A stretch of 64,000 bases of DNA from CAWHMS01 sp963830495 (GTDB lineage: Bacteria; Actinomycetota; Actinomycetes; Propionibacteriales; Nocardioidaceae). The stretch covers positions 821,335-885,334 of the forward strand of contig CAWHMS010000001.1 in assembly GCA_963830495.1 (NCBI GenBank), written 5' to 3'. Shown in pieces: positions 45,072 to 53,796 of the stretch (position 1 is its first letter; every line of letters begins with the position of its first letter). Under the pieces are notes generated by a model. The model made no database searches and had not been told where the DNA came from. It saw nothing but the letters and a program-made list of their open reading frames with translations. The position numbers and the translations under genes are program-made.

Positions 45072-46201
45072 CGCGGATCCTGCATTGCGGAGCCGTCCGT
45101 CGATCTCGCGCCCCTGATCGTCTCGTAGACGGCCTCGATGTCAGGCACCAGGCGCGCCCAGTCGTACCGCGCGGCCGCACCCGGTCCGAGCGACCGGAGC
45201 TCGGATCGTCGCCCGGGGTCGGAGAGCAGCGCCGAGATCACCCGCCCGGCATCCGTCGCGTCGCCGGTGCGGAAGAGCTCGCCCAGCCTGCCGTGGTCGA
45301 GCACTGCCCGGAAGGCGTCGAGGTCACTCGCCACGACTGGGGCGCCGGCCGCCAACGCCTCGACCAGGACGATCCCGAAGCTCTCGCCACCGGTGTGGGG
45401 TGACACGAAGACATCAGCGGATGCCAGCAACCGGGATCGGTCGCCGTCGCCGATCTGGCCGAGGAACTCGACATGATCGCGCAGCGGCGGTGGCACCAGG
45501 TCAGGGCCGCTGTGGCCTCGCCCGGCCACCAAGAGCCGGACATCGGGATGAGTCGCCATGACCGCCGGCAGCGCCTCCAGCACCACCGCCAGGCCCTTGC
45601 GCGGCTCGTCGGTGCGGCCGAGGAAGGCCAGCACCGGCCCGGGCCTCCGCCACTCGGGTCGTGGCTCGGCGCCGCGGAAGCGCGCCCAGCTGATCCCGTT
45701 GGGCAGCACCAGGGGCTCACCGCCCAGGTGGTGCACGAGGGTCTCCCTCGCTGACTCGGACACCGCGATGCGCGCCGAGATCTTCTCCAGACTGGGGCGG
45801 AGCAGGCTCGCGGCCGACGACATGGCACGGGATCGCGGGATCGCCGTGTGGAAGGTGGCAGCCACAGGAGCCTCGGCCGCCCAGAGCGCGATGAGGGACA
45901 CGCTCGGCATCGTCGGCTGATGGACGTGGACGACGTCCCACGCCCCCTGGCGCAGCCAGGCCCGGGTCCGGCCGGCCACCCGCGGTCCGAACGCCAGCCG
46001 CGCCACCGAGCCGTTGTATGGAACCGCCACGGCCTTACCGACCGTCGTGACGTGGGCCGGCAGGTCGGCGTCCTCCTCGCCCGGCGCCAGCACACCGACG
46101 TCGTGGCCACGGTCGGCCAGCACCGTCGCGAGGTCCCGGACATGGTTCTGCACTCCGCCCGGCACGTCCAGCGAGTACGGGCAGACCAGCCCTACGCGCA
46201 T
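45068..46201 (-). CDS. pimA: Phosphatidylinositol alpha-mannosyltransferase PimA
   Basis: 377 aa GT4 glycosyltransferase. It begins MRVGLVCPYSLDVPGGVQNHV, the PimA N-terminus with the GGVQ loop. ATFHTAIPRSRAM, LVLPNGISWARF, FLGRTDEPRKGL and the EX7E-type motif GGESFGIVLVEALAAG follow. It transfers the first mannose from GDP-Man to phosphatidylinositol on the inner membrane face, starting PIM glycolipid synthesis. It is directly downstream of patA and pgsA. Confidence 0.93.
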   Translation of the reverse strand: MRVGLVCPYSLDVPGGVQNHVRDLATVLADRGHDVGVLAPGEEDADLPAHVTTVGKAVAVPYNGSVARLAFGPRVAGRTRAWLRQGAWDVVHVHQPTMPSVSLIALWAAEAPVAATFHTAIPRSRAMSSAASLLRPSLEKISARIAVSESARETLVHHLGGEPLVLPNGISWARFRGAEPRPEWRRPGPVLAFLGRTDEPRKGLAVVLEALPAVMATHPDVRLLVAGRGHSGPDLVPPPLRDHVEFLGQIGDGDRSRLLASADVFVSPHTGGESFGIVLVEALAAGAPVVASDLDAFRAVLDHGRLGELFRTGDATDAGRVISALLSDPGRRSELRSLGPGAAARYDWARLVPDIEAVYETIRGARSTDGSAMQDPR

Positions 46202-46211
46202 GGCCGCAGCC

Positions 46212-47120
46212 TCAACGGCGGGCCTGGTCGGCGACGAACACCGGCTGCAGCATGTGCCAGTCGACAGGGTGGGCGCGGATCCCCACGCTGAACCAGTCCG
46301 CGATCTGCTGGGTCGTCGATGCCAGGCCCTGACGTCCCTTCCGGACGACGATCGGGTCGCTGAAGTCGACCCGCAGCAGCGGCCCGTGGTAGCTCAGGGT
46401 CGCCGCCAGCAGCGGCGCTCCGGTCCGCCGGGCCAGCGCCGCCGGGCCGACGGGGAGCCTGGCCTCCTCCCCGAGCAGGTCCACCGAGACCCCCTGACCG
46501 GTGAGGTCCCGATCGGCCACCAGGCACACCAGCCGACCTCTGCCGAGCGCGATCGCCAGGGCGCCCATCGGGTTGTCGCGCTGGGACAGCGCGAAGATCT
46601 GCATGCCGAGCTGCTCGCGGTAGCCCACGAAGCGGGTGAACAGTGACTCCGGGCGCAGCTGCTCCGCCACTGTCGCGACGGGCATGCCGGTGAGGCATGC
46701 CCACGCCCCGGCATGGTCCCAGTTGGCCATGTGCGGCAGCGCCACGATCGCGCCCCGCCCGGCGGCGAAGGCGTCGCGCAGGGCACCCTCGTTGCTCGTC
46801 ACGACCGCCTCGACGATGCGGGTCCGGCTCCAGCTCGGCAGCCGGAAGACCTCGTGCCAGTAGCGGAAGTAGGACTGGGTCGCCTCCCTGGAGAGGTCGC
46901 GCAGCTCGGTCGGGCGGAGATCCGGGGCAGCGCGCCGAAGGTTCGCCTCGAGCTGGGTGACGCCGGTGCCACGCTGCTTCCAGACCCGGTCGCCGACCCC
47001 CTCCAGCAGCCGCGCAGCCACCGGCTCGGGTGAGTGACGGGTCATCGCCCAGCCCACCTTGAAGGCGTAGTCGACCAGGCGCTCTCGCGGCGCGTCCCAA
47101 CCGTCGGGGCGCCGGATCAC
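46212..47120 (-). CDS. patA: Phosphatidylinositol mannoside acyltransferase (PatA, HtrB/LpxL family)
   Basis: 302 aa from a GTG at 47120, picked because it forms a GTGA overlap with the pgsA stop; a longer frame to 47210 would overlap pgsA. LPxL-type catalytic motif ALPHMANWDHAGAW (H-x4-D), QLRPESLFTRFVGYREQLGM, and LVCLVADRDLTGQGV are present. It acylates the mannose of PIM1 or PIM2 at the membrane. Second gene of the pgsA-patA-pimA unit. Confidence 0.92.
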   Translation of the reverse strand: MIRRPDGWDAPRERLVDYAFKVGWAMTRHSPEPVAARLLEGVGDRVWKQRGTGVTQLEANLRRAAPDLRPTELRDLSREATQSYFRYWHEVFRLPSWSRTRIVEAVVTSNEGALRDAFAAGRGAIVALPHMANWDHAGAWACLTGMPVATVAEQLRPESLFTRFVGYREQLGMQIFALSQRDNPMGALAIALGRGRLVCLVADRDLTGQGVSVDLLGEEARLPVGPAALARRTGAPLLAATLSYHGPLLRVDFSDPIVVRKGRQGLASTTQQIADWFSVGIRAHPVDWHMLQPVFVADQARR

Positions 47121-47737
47121 GTCGTCGAGCGCGGTGGCGCCAGCGCCTGACGGCGCACGATCAACATCCGTTGGCACACTGTGATCGTGCTCGCGAGGGC
47201 AAGAGTCCACAATGTCACCGCGAGCAGGATCGGCAGGTCGAGCACGTCGGAGAAGAAGGTCATGACCAGCACGGCGACCAGCCGATCGGCCCGCTCGGCG
47301 ATGCCGCCCTTCGCCTGCATGCCCAGGCTCTCGGCCCGGGCCCTGGTGTACGACGTCAGCATCCCCAGCACCAGCGTGGCGAGCGCCACCGCGGCCAGCA
47401 CCTCGTCGTCTCCGTCACCGAAGAACCACAGCACCAGTCCCGCGAAGATCGCGGCGTCCCCGACCCGGTCGAGCGTCGAGTCCAAGAATGCGCCCCACGC
47501 GGACGAGGCGCCCGTCGTACGTGCCATGTAGCCGTCGATGAGATCGGAGAACACGAACGCGGTGATGACGAGTACGCCGATCCACAGCTCGCCACGCGGG
47601 AAGAAGACCAGCGCGCCGGCCACCACGCCGAGCGTGCCGACGATCGTCACGGCGTCGGCCGAGACTCCGAGCCGGATGAGCAGATTCGCGATCGGCTTGA
47701 AGACGTTGGTCCAGAACTGGCGAAAGCGTTCGAGCAT
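47117..47737 (-). CDS. pgsA: Phosphatidylinositol phosphate synthase (CDP-alcohol phosphatidyltransferase)
   Basis: 206 aa, six TM helices. The CDP-alcohol motif D-x2-DG-x2-AR-x8-G-x3-D-x3-D is complete: DLIDGYMAR near residue 67, then WGAFLDSTLDRVGD. The neighbourhood with patA and pimA identifies it as the actinobacterial PIP synthase (CDP-DAG plus inositol phosphate) rather than PGP synthase. Its 5' end faces the EF-G2 gene across a 173-base gap. Confidence 0.93.
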   Translation of the reverse strand: MLERFRQFWTNVFKPIANLLIRLGVSADAVTIVGTLGVVAGALVFFPRGELWIGVLVITAFVFSDLIDGYMARTTGASSAWGAFLDSTLDRVGDAAIFAGLVLWFFGDGDDEVLAAVALATLVLGMLTSYTRARAESLGMQAKGGIAERADRLVAVLVMTFFSDVLDLPILLAVTLWTLALASTITVCQRMLIVRRQALAPPRSTT

Positions 47738-47751
47738 CGTGGTGGGGCACG

Positions 47752-47796
47752 TTCCTGTGTCAGTGCTGCCTGTGTGAGTGTTGCCTGGGTCAGTGC
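47752..47796. repeat. Three 15-bp direct repeats in the pgsA / EF-G2 divergent promoter region
   Basis: TTCCTGTGTCAGTGC (47752), TGCCTGTGTGAGTGT (47767) and TGCCTGGGTCAGTGC (47782) are contiguous and share CCTGKGTSAGTG. They begin 14 bases upstream of the pgsA start codon and so lie in its promoter or 5' leader. They could be regulator half-sites or a small replication-slippage repeat. Confidence 0.6.
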
Positions 47797-47910
47797 TGGC
47801 GGCGAGGGCGGGACGATCGTACCGGTGCCCCCGAGACCTTGTGCCTGCGCGCCCACGGGTGAAAGGTAAGAGTCACCAATGCCCGTGGGACCGCGAGGGA
47901 GTGTGAGTGC

Positions 47911-50067
47911 ATGTCCGGCAGAGCAACCGGGGCCGGTGCGCCGGTGGAGGGGACGCATCAGCCCACCAGCCCTGACAAGATCCGCAACGTCGTCCTGGTC
48001 GGTCCGCCCGGCTCCGGCAAGACCACGCTCGTCGAGGCGCTGCTGGCCGCGACCGGCGAGCTCACCCGGACCGGACGCGTCGAGGACGGCACCACCGTCT
48101 CCGACTACGACGAGGCCGAGCATCGCCAGCAGCGCTCGATCGGGCTGTCACTCGCCCCCCTCCAGGTCGAGGGCGTCAAGATCAACTTGCTCGACACCCC
48201 CGGGTACGCCGACTTCGTGGGCGATCTCCGGGCCGGACTCCGCGCCGCCGACTGCGCCCTCTTCGTCATCGCCGCCAACGAAGGCGTCGACGGTGCCACC
48301 AAGTCGCTGTGGGCCGAGTGCGAGGCAGTCGGCATGCCTCGCTGCGTCGCCATCAGCAAGCTCAACCACCAACGCGCCGACTTCGACGGCGTGCTGGCCC
48401 AGGCGCAGGCGACCTTCGGTGACAAGGTGCTCCCGCTCTACGTGCCGGTGCACCACGACGGTCACGAGGTCGACGACCTGGCCGCCCTCATCTCCCAGAC
48501 GGTGAGCGACTACTCGGGCGACACCAGGATCGTGCGCCAGCCCGACGACGACGAGCAACTACTGATCGAGGAGCATCGCGGCACTCTCATCGAGGGCGTG
48601 ATCGAGGAGTCCGAGGACGAAGGGCTCATGGATCGCTACATGGGTGGCGAGGAGATCGACATAAAGCTGCTCGTCGACGACCTCGAGACCGCTGTGGCCC
48701 GCGGCACCTTCTTCCCGGTCGTTCCGATCTGCGCCCTGAGCGGACTTGGCCTGGACGAGCTGCTGGAGATCGTCACCGAGGCGTTCCCGCCGCCGTCGGA
48801 GCACGCCCTCCCCTCCGTCTACACCACGGCGGGCAAGCCGGTCGAGGGGCTGTCCTGCGACCCGGCCGGTCCACTCGTCGCCGAGGTCGTCAAGACCACC
48901 TCGGACCCGTACGTCGGACGGATCAGCCTGGCACGCATCTTCTCCGGCACGATCACGCCGGATGCGACCGTGCACGTCTCGGGACACTCCACCGAGTTCT
49001 ACGGCGGCGAACGCGGCCACGAGGACCACGACGAGGACGAGCGCATCGGCGCCCTGTCCGCCCCGCTGGGCAAGACGCAGCGAGTGGCTGACATCGCCAT
49101 CGCGGGAGACATCTGCGCAATCGCGAAGCTGTCGCGGGCCGAGACGGGCGACACGCTCAGCAGCAAGGACCAGCCGCTCGTCATGGAGCCGTGGTCGATG
49201 CCCGAGCCGCTGCTCCCGATCGCGGTGGTGGCACACGCGAAGGCCGACGAGGACAAGCTCGGCTCGGCGTTGCAGCGACTCGCTGCCGAGGACCCGGCAG
49301 TCCGGATCGAGCACCACCCGGAGACGCTCCAGCTGGTGCTGTGGTGCATGGGCGAGGCGCACGCCGACGTACTCCTCGACCGGCTCTCCCACCGGTACGG
49401 CGTCCAGGTCGACCAGACCGACGTGCGGGTGCCACTGCGCGAGACCTTCACCCGGGCCACCAAGGCCAAGGGCCGGCACGTGAAGCAGAGCGGAGGTCAC
49501 GGGCAGTACGCCATCTGCGACATCGAGGTGGAGCCGCTCGGCAACGGCGCCGGCTTCGAGTTCGTCGACAAGGTGGTGGGCGGGTCTGTCCCACGACAGT
49601 TCATCCCCAGCGTCGAGAAGGGCGTCCGCGCCCAGATGGAGAAGGGCCTCGTCGCCGGATACCAGGTGGTCGACGTCCGGGTCACGCTCGTCGACGGCAA
49701 GGCGCACAGTGTCGACTCGAGCGACATGGCCTTCCAGACGGCGGGCAGTCTGGCCATCCGAGAGGCCGCCTCGACCGGCGCGGTCTCGTTGCTGGAGCCG
49801 ATCGACGAGGTGGACGTGCTGATCGACGACGACTTCGTCGGCGCGGTGATGGGCGACCTGTCGGGTCGTCGTGCCCGGGTGCTGGGCACAGAGCCCATCG
49901 GCACCGGGCGAACCCTGGTCAAGGCCGAGGTGCCGCAGCTCGAGCTGATCCGGTACGCGACGGAGCTGCGCTCGATGAGTCACGGCACCGGCACGTTCGG
50001 ACGCACCTTCCGGCGCTACGAACCCGTCCCCAGCCATGTGGCCTCGCGGTTGACGTCAGAGCAGTAG
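47911..50067 (+). CDS. fusA2: Elongation factor G-like protein EF-G2
   Basis: 718 aa with all five EF-G domains. G1 is GPPGSGKTTL (not AHIDAGKTT), G3 is LLDTPGYADFVGD where the catalytic DTPGH histidine is Tyr, and G4 is ISKLNHQRAD in place of NKxD. Domain IV and V segments SGGHGQYAICDIEVEPL, GGSVPRQFIPSVEKGVRAQ and ELRSMSHGTGTF are conserved. This fits the EF-G2 paralogue of mycobacteria, reported to bind GTP but lack ribosome-stimulated GTPase. It lies inside the HIT-pgsA interval but on the opposite strand. Confidence 0.92.
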   Translation: MSGRATGAGAPVEGTHQPTSPDKIRNVVLVGPPGSGKTTLVEALLAATGELTRTGRVEDGTTVSDYDEAEHRQQRSIGLSLAPLQVEGVKINLLDTPGYADFVGDLRAGLRAADCALFVIAANEGVDGATKSLWAECEAVGMPRCVAISKLNHQRADFDGVLAQAQATFGDKVLPLYVPVHHDGHEVDDLAALISQTVSDYSGDTRIVRQPDDDEQLLIEEHRGTLIEGVIEESEDEGLMDRYMGGEEIDIKLLVDDLETAVARGTFFPVVPICALSGLGLDELLEIVTEAFPPPSEHALPSVYTTAGKPVEGLSCDPAGPLVAEVVKTTSDPYVGRISLARIFSGTITPDATVHVSGHSTEFYGGERGHEDHDEDERIGALSAPLGKTQRVADIAIAGDICAIAKLSRAETGDTLSSKDQPLVMEPWSMPEPLLPIAVVAHAKADEDKLGSALQRLAAEDPAVRIEHHPETLQLVLWCMGEAHADVLLDRLSHRYGVQVDQTDVRVPLRETFTRATKAKGRHVKQSGGHGQYAICDIEVEPLGNGAGFEFVDKVVGGSVPRQFIPSVEKGVRAQMEKGLVAGYQVVDVRVTLVDGKAHSVDSSDMAFQTAGSLAIREAASTGAVSLLEPIDEVDVLIDDDFVGAVMGDLSGRRARVLGTEPIGTGRTLVKAEVPQLELIRYATELRSMSHGTGTFGRTFRRYEPVPSHVASRLTSEQ

Positions 50068-50082
50068 CACGGGTTCGAACCA

Positions 50083-51031
50083 GTGGCGGTCCGCTCCCCC
50101 GTGCCGCTCGCGGTGTCCGTCGTCCTGCTCCTGGCTGCCTGCTCCGGCGGTGGTCGGGACTTCGACGAGACCGTCCCCCCGACCCGGACGGCAGCCGAGT
50201 CGTCCGTGGACGTCTGCGGGCTGATCTCGACGGAACGGGCGAGCGGCGGCACTGGACAGCCAGCTCTCGGTGGTCGACGCCCGCTACCTGCCGGCCGCCC
50301 TGCAGACCTACCGTTGCAGCCTCGGCGTTCGCGTCGGTCGGCCGCGACTCTCGTGGTCACTGGCGCCAGGCCCGGTGGCGCTGGCGGTGTTCGACCAGGC
50401 GTACGGCGATGAGGCGGGCGGCAGTCCGGCTCGGGTCGACGGACTGGGTCAGGCGGCGTACCTGCGCAACGAGGCAGGCAGCCGGTCGTTGGCGGTCTTG
50501 GCGGCCGGCTCCGTCGTCGTGCTGTCCACGCCGGTGACGCCCAGCCACGAGGTGCGTGCTCGGGCGCTCACGAAGCTGGCCGCCTCGGCCGTCCGCCGGC
50601 TGCCGGCCAACCCGGTGCTCGCCGTCCAGCCGGGAGCGCCACCGTGCACCGACATACCCGACGACACGATCGGTGCAGCGCTCGGCGTCCCACCGGTGCG
50701 CGCGTCCGCGGTGTCGGCACCACGAGGCGCGGTGATCTGCTCGTGGGCGGGTCTGCCGGGCTCGGTCGTGCTCGTGATCGACCCAAGTGCCTCGGCCGGC
50801 GCCGAGGCGCGCCGGCTGATCCGGCGCGGTGACGGGCTCGAAGTCGAGGGCATCGACGGTGCCACGGCATGGTCGTCGCTCGAGCAGGCCGGTGACCTGC
50901 TGCTGGTCGGACGCAGTGCCGGCGTCGCGCAGCTCGAGGTCATCCCGGCGGCGGGCTGGGCGTCTGAGGACATCGCGACGACGCCCGCCGAGCTGCGCCT
51001 CGCGCGTGAGGTCGCAGCGCTGGCGTTCTAG
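50083..51031 (+). pseudogene. Secreted lipoprotein gene (DUF3558-like), frameshifted
   Basis: The first frame (from GTG or ATG-like start at 50083) gives a lipoprotein signal (PLAVSVVLLLAAC-SGG) and then VDVCGLISTERASG. Translation must then shift by one base at about 50244-50250 (GGCGGCA) to continue as ALDSQLSVVDARYLPAALQT through PPCTDIPDDTIGAALGV to AREVAALAF. Corrected length is about 315 aa. Two Cys pairs and the C-GLL-like start recall DUF3558 lipoproteins; the assignment is tentative. It starts 15 bases after fusA2 and is probably cotranscribed. Confidence 0.75.
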
Positions 51032-51094
51032 CGCCGTAGCCGGCTGCGGGCCTGATCGATACAGGGGACGGTCGTCGACGGCGGTGCGGTGGCT

Positions 51095-51661
51095 TCAGCT
51101 GGCCGGCCACGCCGCGGCCAGCACCTCGCGGGTCTCGCGGAGCAGCTGCGGCATCACCCGGGTGCGCGCGACGATGGGCATGAAGTTCGCATCCCCTCCC
51201 CACCGCGGCACGACGTGCTGGTGCAGGTGGGCGGAGATCCCCGCACCAGCGACTGCACCCTGGTTGAGGCCGATGTTGAAGCCGTGCGCTCCCGACGCTG
51301 CCCGGATGCAGCGCATCGCCTGCTGGGTCAGGTGGGCCACCTCGGCGACCTCGTGCTCGTCGAGATCGGTGTAGTCGGCCACATGCCGGTCCGGGCAGAT
51401 GAGCAGGTGCCCGGCCGAGTAGGGATACAGGTTGAGCACCGCGAAGCCGTGCTCACCGCGGTGCACGATCAGGCTCTCCGCATCGTCGCCGGACTGGATC
51501 CGGCAGAAGGGACACTCCCCCGCCTCGTCGCTCCCCGGCTTGTCCTCGCCCTGGATGTAGGCCAGCCGGTGCGGCGTCCACAGCCGCTCCAGCGCGTCGG
51601 GAACGCCGACCCCGTCCTCGGCCACGATGTTGGCAAGGCCCGCGGGTGAGGCGTCAGTCAT
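51095..51661 (-). CDS. HIT-family nucleotide hydrolase/phosphorylase
   Basis: 188 aa. CPFCRIQSGDD with a second Cys/His region suggests a zinc site. The histidine triad is in GISAHLHQHVVPRWGGD (H-x-H-x-H). IVHRGEHGFAVLNLYPYSAGHLLI is the family substrate pocket. Related actinobacterial proteins act on Ap4A-type dinucleotides. The start overlaps the thrS stop by 4 bases, the standard thrS-HIT-pgsA order, here interrupted after HIT by fusA2. Confidence 0.92.
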   Translation of the reverse strand: MTDASPAGLANIVAEDGVGVPDALERLWTPHRLAYIQGEDKPGSDEAGECPFCRIQSGDDAESLIVHRGEHGFAVLNLYPYSAGHLLICPDRHVADYTDLDEHEVAEVAHLTQQAMRCIRAASGAHGFNIGLNQGAVAGAGISAHLHQHVVPRWGGDANFMPIVARTRVMPQLLRETREVLAAAWPAS

Positions 51662-53646
51662 ACCTGTGTCCGCTCCGCGACCGCGGAGGTGATCCGGGAG
51701 ATGGCGTCGTCGACCGGCACGCCGTTGTCCTGGTCACCGCTGCGGTAGCGGAATGACACCGCACCGGCTTCGACGTCCTTGTCACCCGCGATCACCATGA
51801 ACGGCACCTTCTGCAGCTGTGCATTGCGGATCTTCTTCTGCATGCGGTCGTCGGAGTCGTCCACCTCCACCCGAAGCCCCTGCCGCTTCATCTCGGCGGC
51901 TACCTTCCGCAGGTAGTCGTGGTGTCGCTCGGCAATCGGGATCGCGACCACCTGGACCGGGGCGAGCCAAGGCGGGAACGCCCCGGCGTAGTGCTCGACC
52001 AGGACGCCGAGAAAGCGCTCGATGGAGCCGAACTTGGCGGAGTGGATCATGACCGGACGCTGCCGAGACCCGTCAGCCGCCTGATACTCCAGCTCGAACC
52101 CACGCGGCTGGTTGAAGTCGTACTGGATGGTCGACATCTGCCACGTGCGGCCGATCGCGTCACGAGCCTGCACCGAGATCTTCGGCCCGTAGTACGCCGC
52201 CCCGCCCGGGTCGGCCACCAGCTCCAGTCCGACCTCCGACGCCACACTCTGCAACACCTCGGTGGCCGCCGCCCACTCCTCGTCGTCTCCGACGAACTTT
52301 TCCTTGTTGGCGTCGTCGCGGGTGGACAGCTCGAGGTAGAAGTCGTCGAGGCCGAAGTCCCGGAACAGTCCCAGGCAGAAGTCCAGCAGGTGTCTGATCT
52401 CGGCCGGCGCCTGCTCGGGAGTGCAGTAGGAGTGCGAGTCGTCCATGGTGAGGCCGCGTACCCGGGTGAGGCCGTGGACAACGCCGGACTTCTCCAGCCG
52501 GTAGACCGCTCCGAGCTCGAACAGCCGCAGCGGCAGCTCGCGGTAGGACCGCCCCCGGGACCGATAGATCAGGTTGTGCATGGGGCAGTTCATCGCCTTG
52601 AGGAAGTACCGCGAACTCTCCAGCTCCATCGGCGGGAACATGCTCTCCTCGTAGTACGGCAGGTGCCCGGACGTGTGGAACAGTCCCTCCTTCGAGATGT
52701 GCGGCGTGCCGACGTAGTCGAAGCCCTCCTCGATGTGCCGCAGCCTGACGTAGTCCTCCATCACTCGCTTGACCACGCCACCCTTGGGGTGGAAGACCAC
52801 GAAACCGGAGCCGAGCTCGTCGGGGAAGGAGTACAGGTCGAGATCGCGGCCCAACCTCCGGTGATCGCGCCGCTCCGCCTCCTCGATCCGGTGCAGATGC
52901 TCCGCCATTGCCTCCTTGGACTCCCAGGCGGTGCCGTAGATGCGCTGCAGCTGCTTGTTGTGCTCGTCGCCGCGCCAGTACGCCGCCGCCGTACGCATCA
53001 GCTTGAACGACGGGATGCGCTTGGTGGTCGGCAGGTGGGGACCGCGGCACAAGTCCTTCCAGGCAAGGGATCCGTCCCGCTTGAGGTTGTCGTAGATCGT
53101 CAGCTCGCCGGCGCCGACCTCAACCGAGGCTCCGTCCGCCGCATCACCCGCCTGTCCGGCCCCTTTGAGCCCGATCAGCTCGAGTTTGTACGGCTCGTCG
53201 GCCAGCTCGGAGCGCGCCTCGTCGTCGGACACGACCCGGCGGGAGAACTTCTGGCCCTCCTTGATGATCTTGCGCATCCTCGTCTCGAGCTTGTCGAGAT
53301 CGTCGGGATGGAAGGGCTCGACGACGTCGAAGTCGTAGTAGAAGCCGTCGGTGATCGGCGGACCGATGCCCAGCTTGGCGTCGGGGAAAAGCTCCTGCAC
53401 CGCCTGGGCCAGCACGTGCGCGGTCGAGTGGCGCAGGATGTCGCGGCCGTCAGCGGAGTCGATCGCCACCGGCTCGACCTCGTCACCGTCGGAGAGCTCG
53501 TGCGAGAGGTCACGCAGCTCGCCCGCGACCCGGGCCGCGATGACGTCGGTGTCGTCGGTGAAGAGCTGCCATGCCTTGGTGCCCGTCGTCACCGTCTGCT
53601 CAGCACGCTCGGCTGGGCTGACGACGATGACACGGATGTCGGACAC
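51658..53646 (-). CDS. thrS: Threonyl-tRNA synthetase
   Basis: 662 aa. N-terminal TGS domain, editing domain with HSTAHVLAQAVQ and the second Zn ligand region, class II catalytic core with LKAMNCPMHNLIYRSRGRSY, FELGAVYRLEKSGVVHGLTR (shared motif), and C-terminal anticodon domain APVQVVAIPIAERHHDYL. It charges tRNA-Thr. First gene of the unit; 150 bases separate it from the GGDEF-EAL gene, with no feature I recognise there. Confidence 0.97.
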   Translation of the reverse strand: MSDIRVIVVSPAERAEQTVTTGTKAWQLFTDDTDVIAARVAGELRDLSHELSDGDEVEPVAIDSADGRDILRHSTAHVLAQAVQELFPDAKLGIGPPITDGFYYDFDVVEPFHPDDLDKLETRMRKIIKEGQKFSRRVVSDDEARSELADEPYKLELIGLKGAGQAGDAADGASVEVGAGELTIYDNLKRDGSLAWKDLCRGPHLPTTKRIPSFKLMRTAAAYWRGDEHNKQLQRIYGTAWESKEAMAEHLHRIEEAERRDHRRLGRDLDLYSFPDELGSGFVVFHPKGGVVKRVMEDYVRLRHIEEGFDYVGTPHISKEGLFHTSGHLPYYEESMFPPMELESSRYFLKAMNCPMHNLIYRSRGRSYRELPLRLFELGAVYRLEKSGVVHGLTRVRGLTMDDSHSYCTPEQAPAEIRHLLDFCLGLFRDFGLDDFYLELSTRDDANKEKFVGDDEEWAAATEVLQSVASEVGLELVADPGGAAYYGPKISVQARDAIGRTWQMSTIQYDFNQPRGFELEYQAADGSRQRPVMIHSAKFGSIERFLGVLVEHYAGAFPPWLAPVQVVAIPIAERHHDYLRKVAAEMKRQGLRVEVDDSDDRMQKKIRNAQLQKVPFMVIAGDKDVEAGAVSFRYRSGDQDNGVPVDDAISRITSAVAERTQV

Positions 53647-53796
53647 GGTCCCTCCTCTGACGATTGGTGCGCCTGCGGCCGCCGGTGCGGCGTAGCGTCC
53701 GTCGATCGTATCTATCCGTGTCGAAGCACGTCGCGCCAGTTTCGCCGTACGTCGTACGCCGCTTTGCCTGAGGGCCGCGCGGCAGAGTCGGCAGGG

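Noticed and set aside
48559..50037. 492-codon minus frame in fusA2
   Set aside because: Antisense shadow of EF-G2; Arg/Asp/His-rich with no domain.
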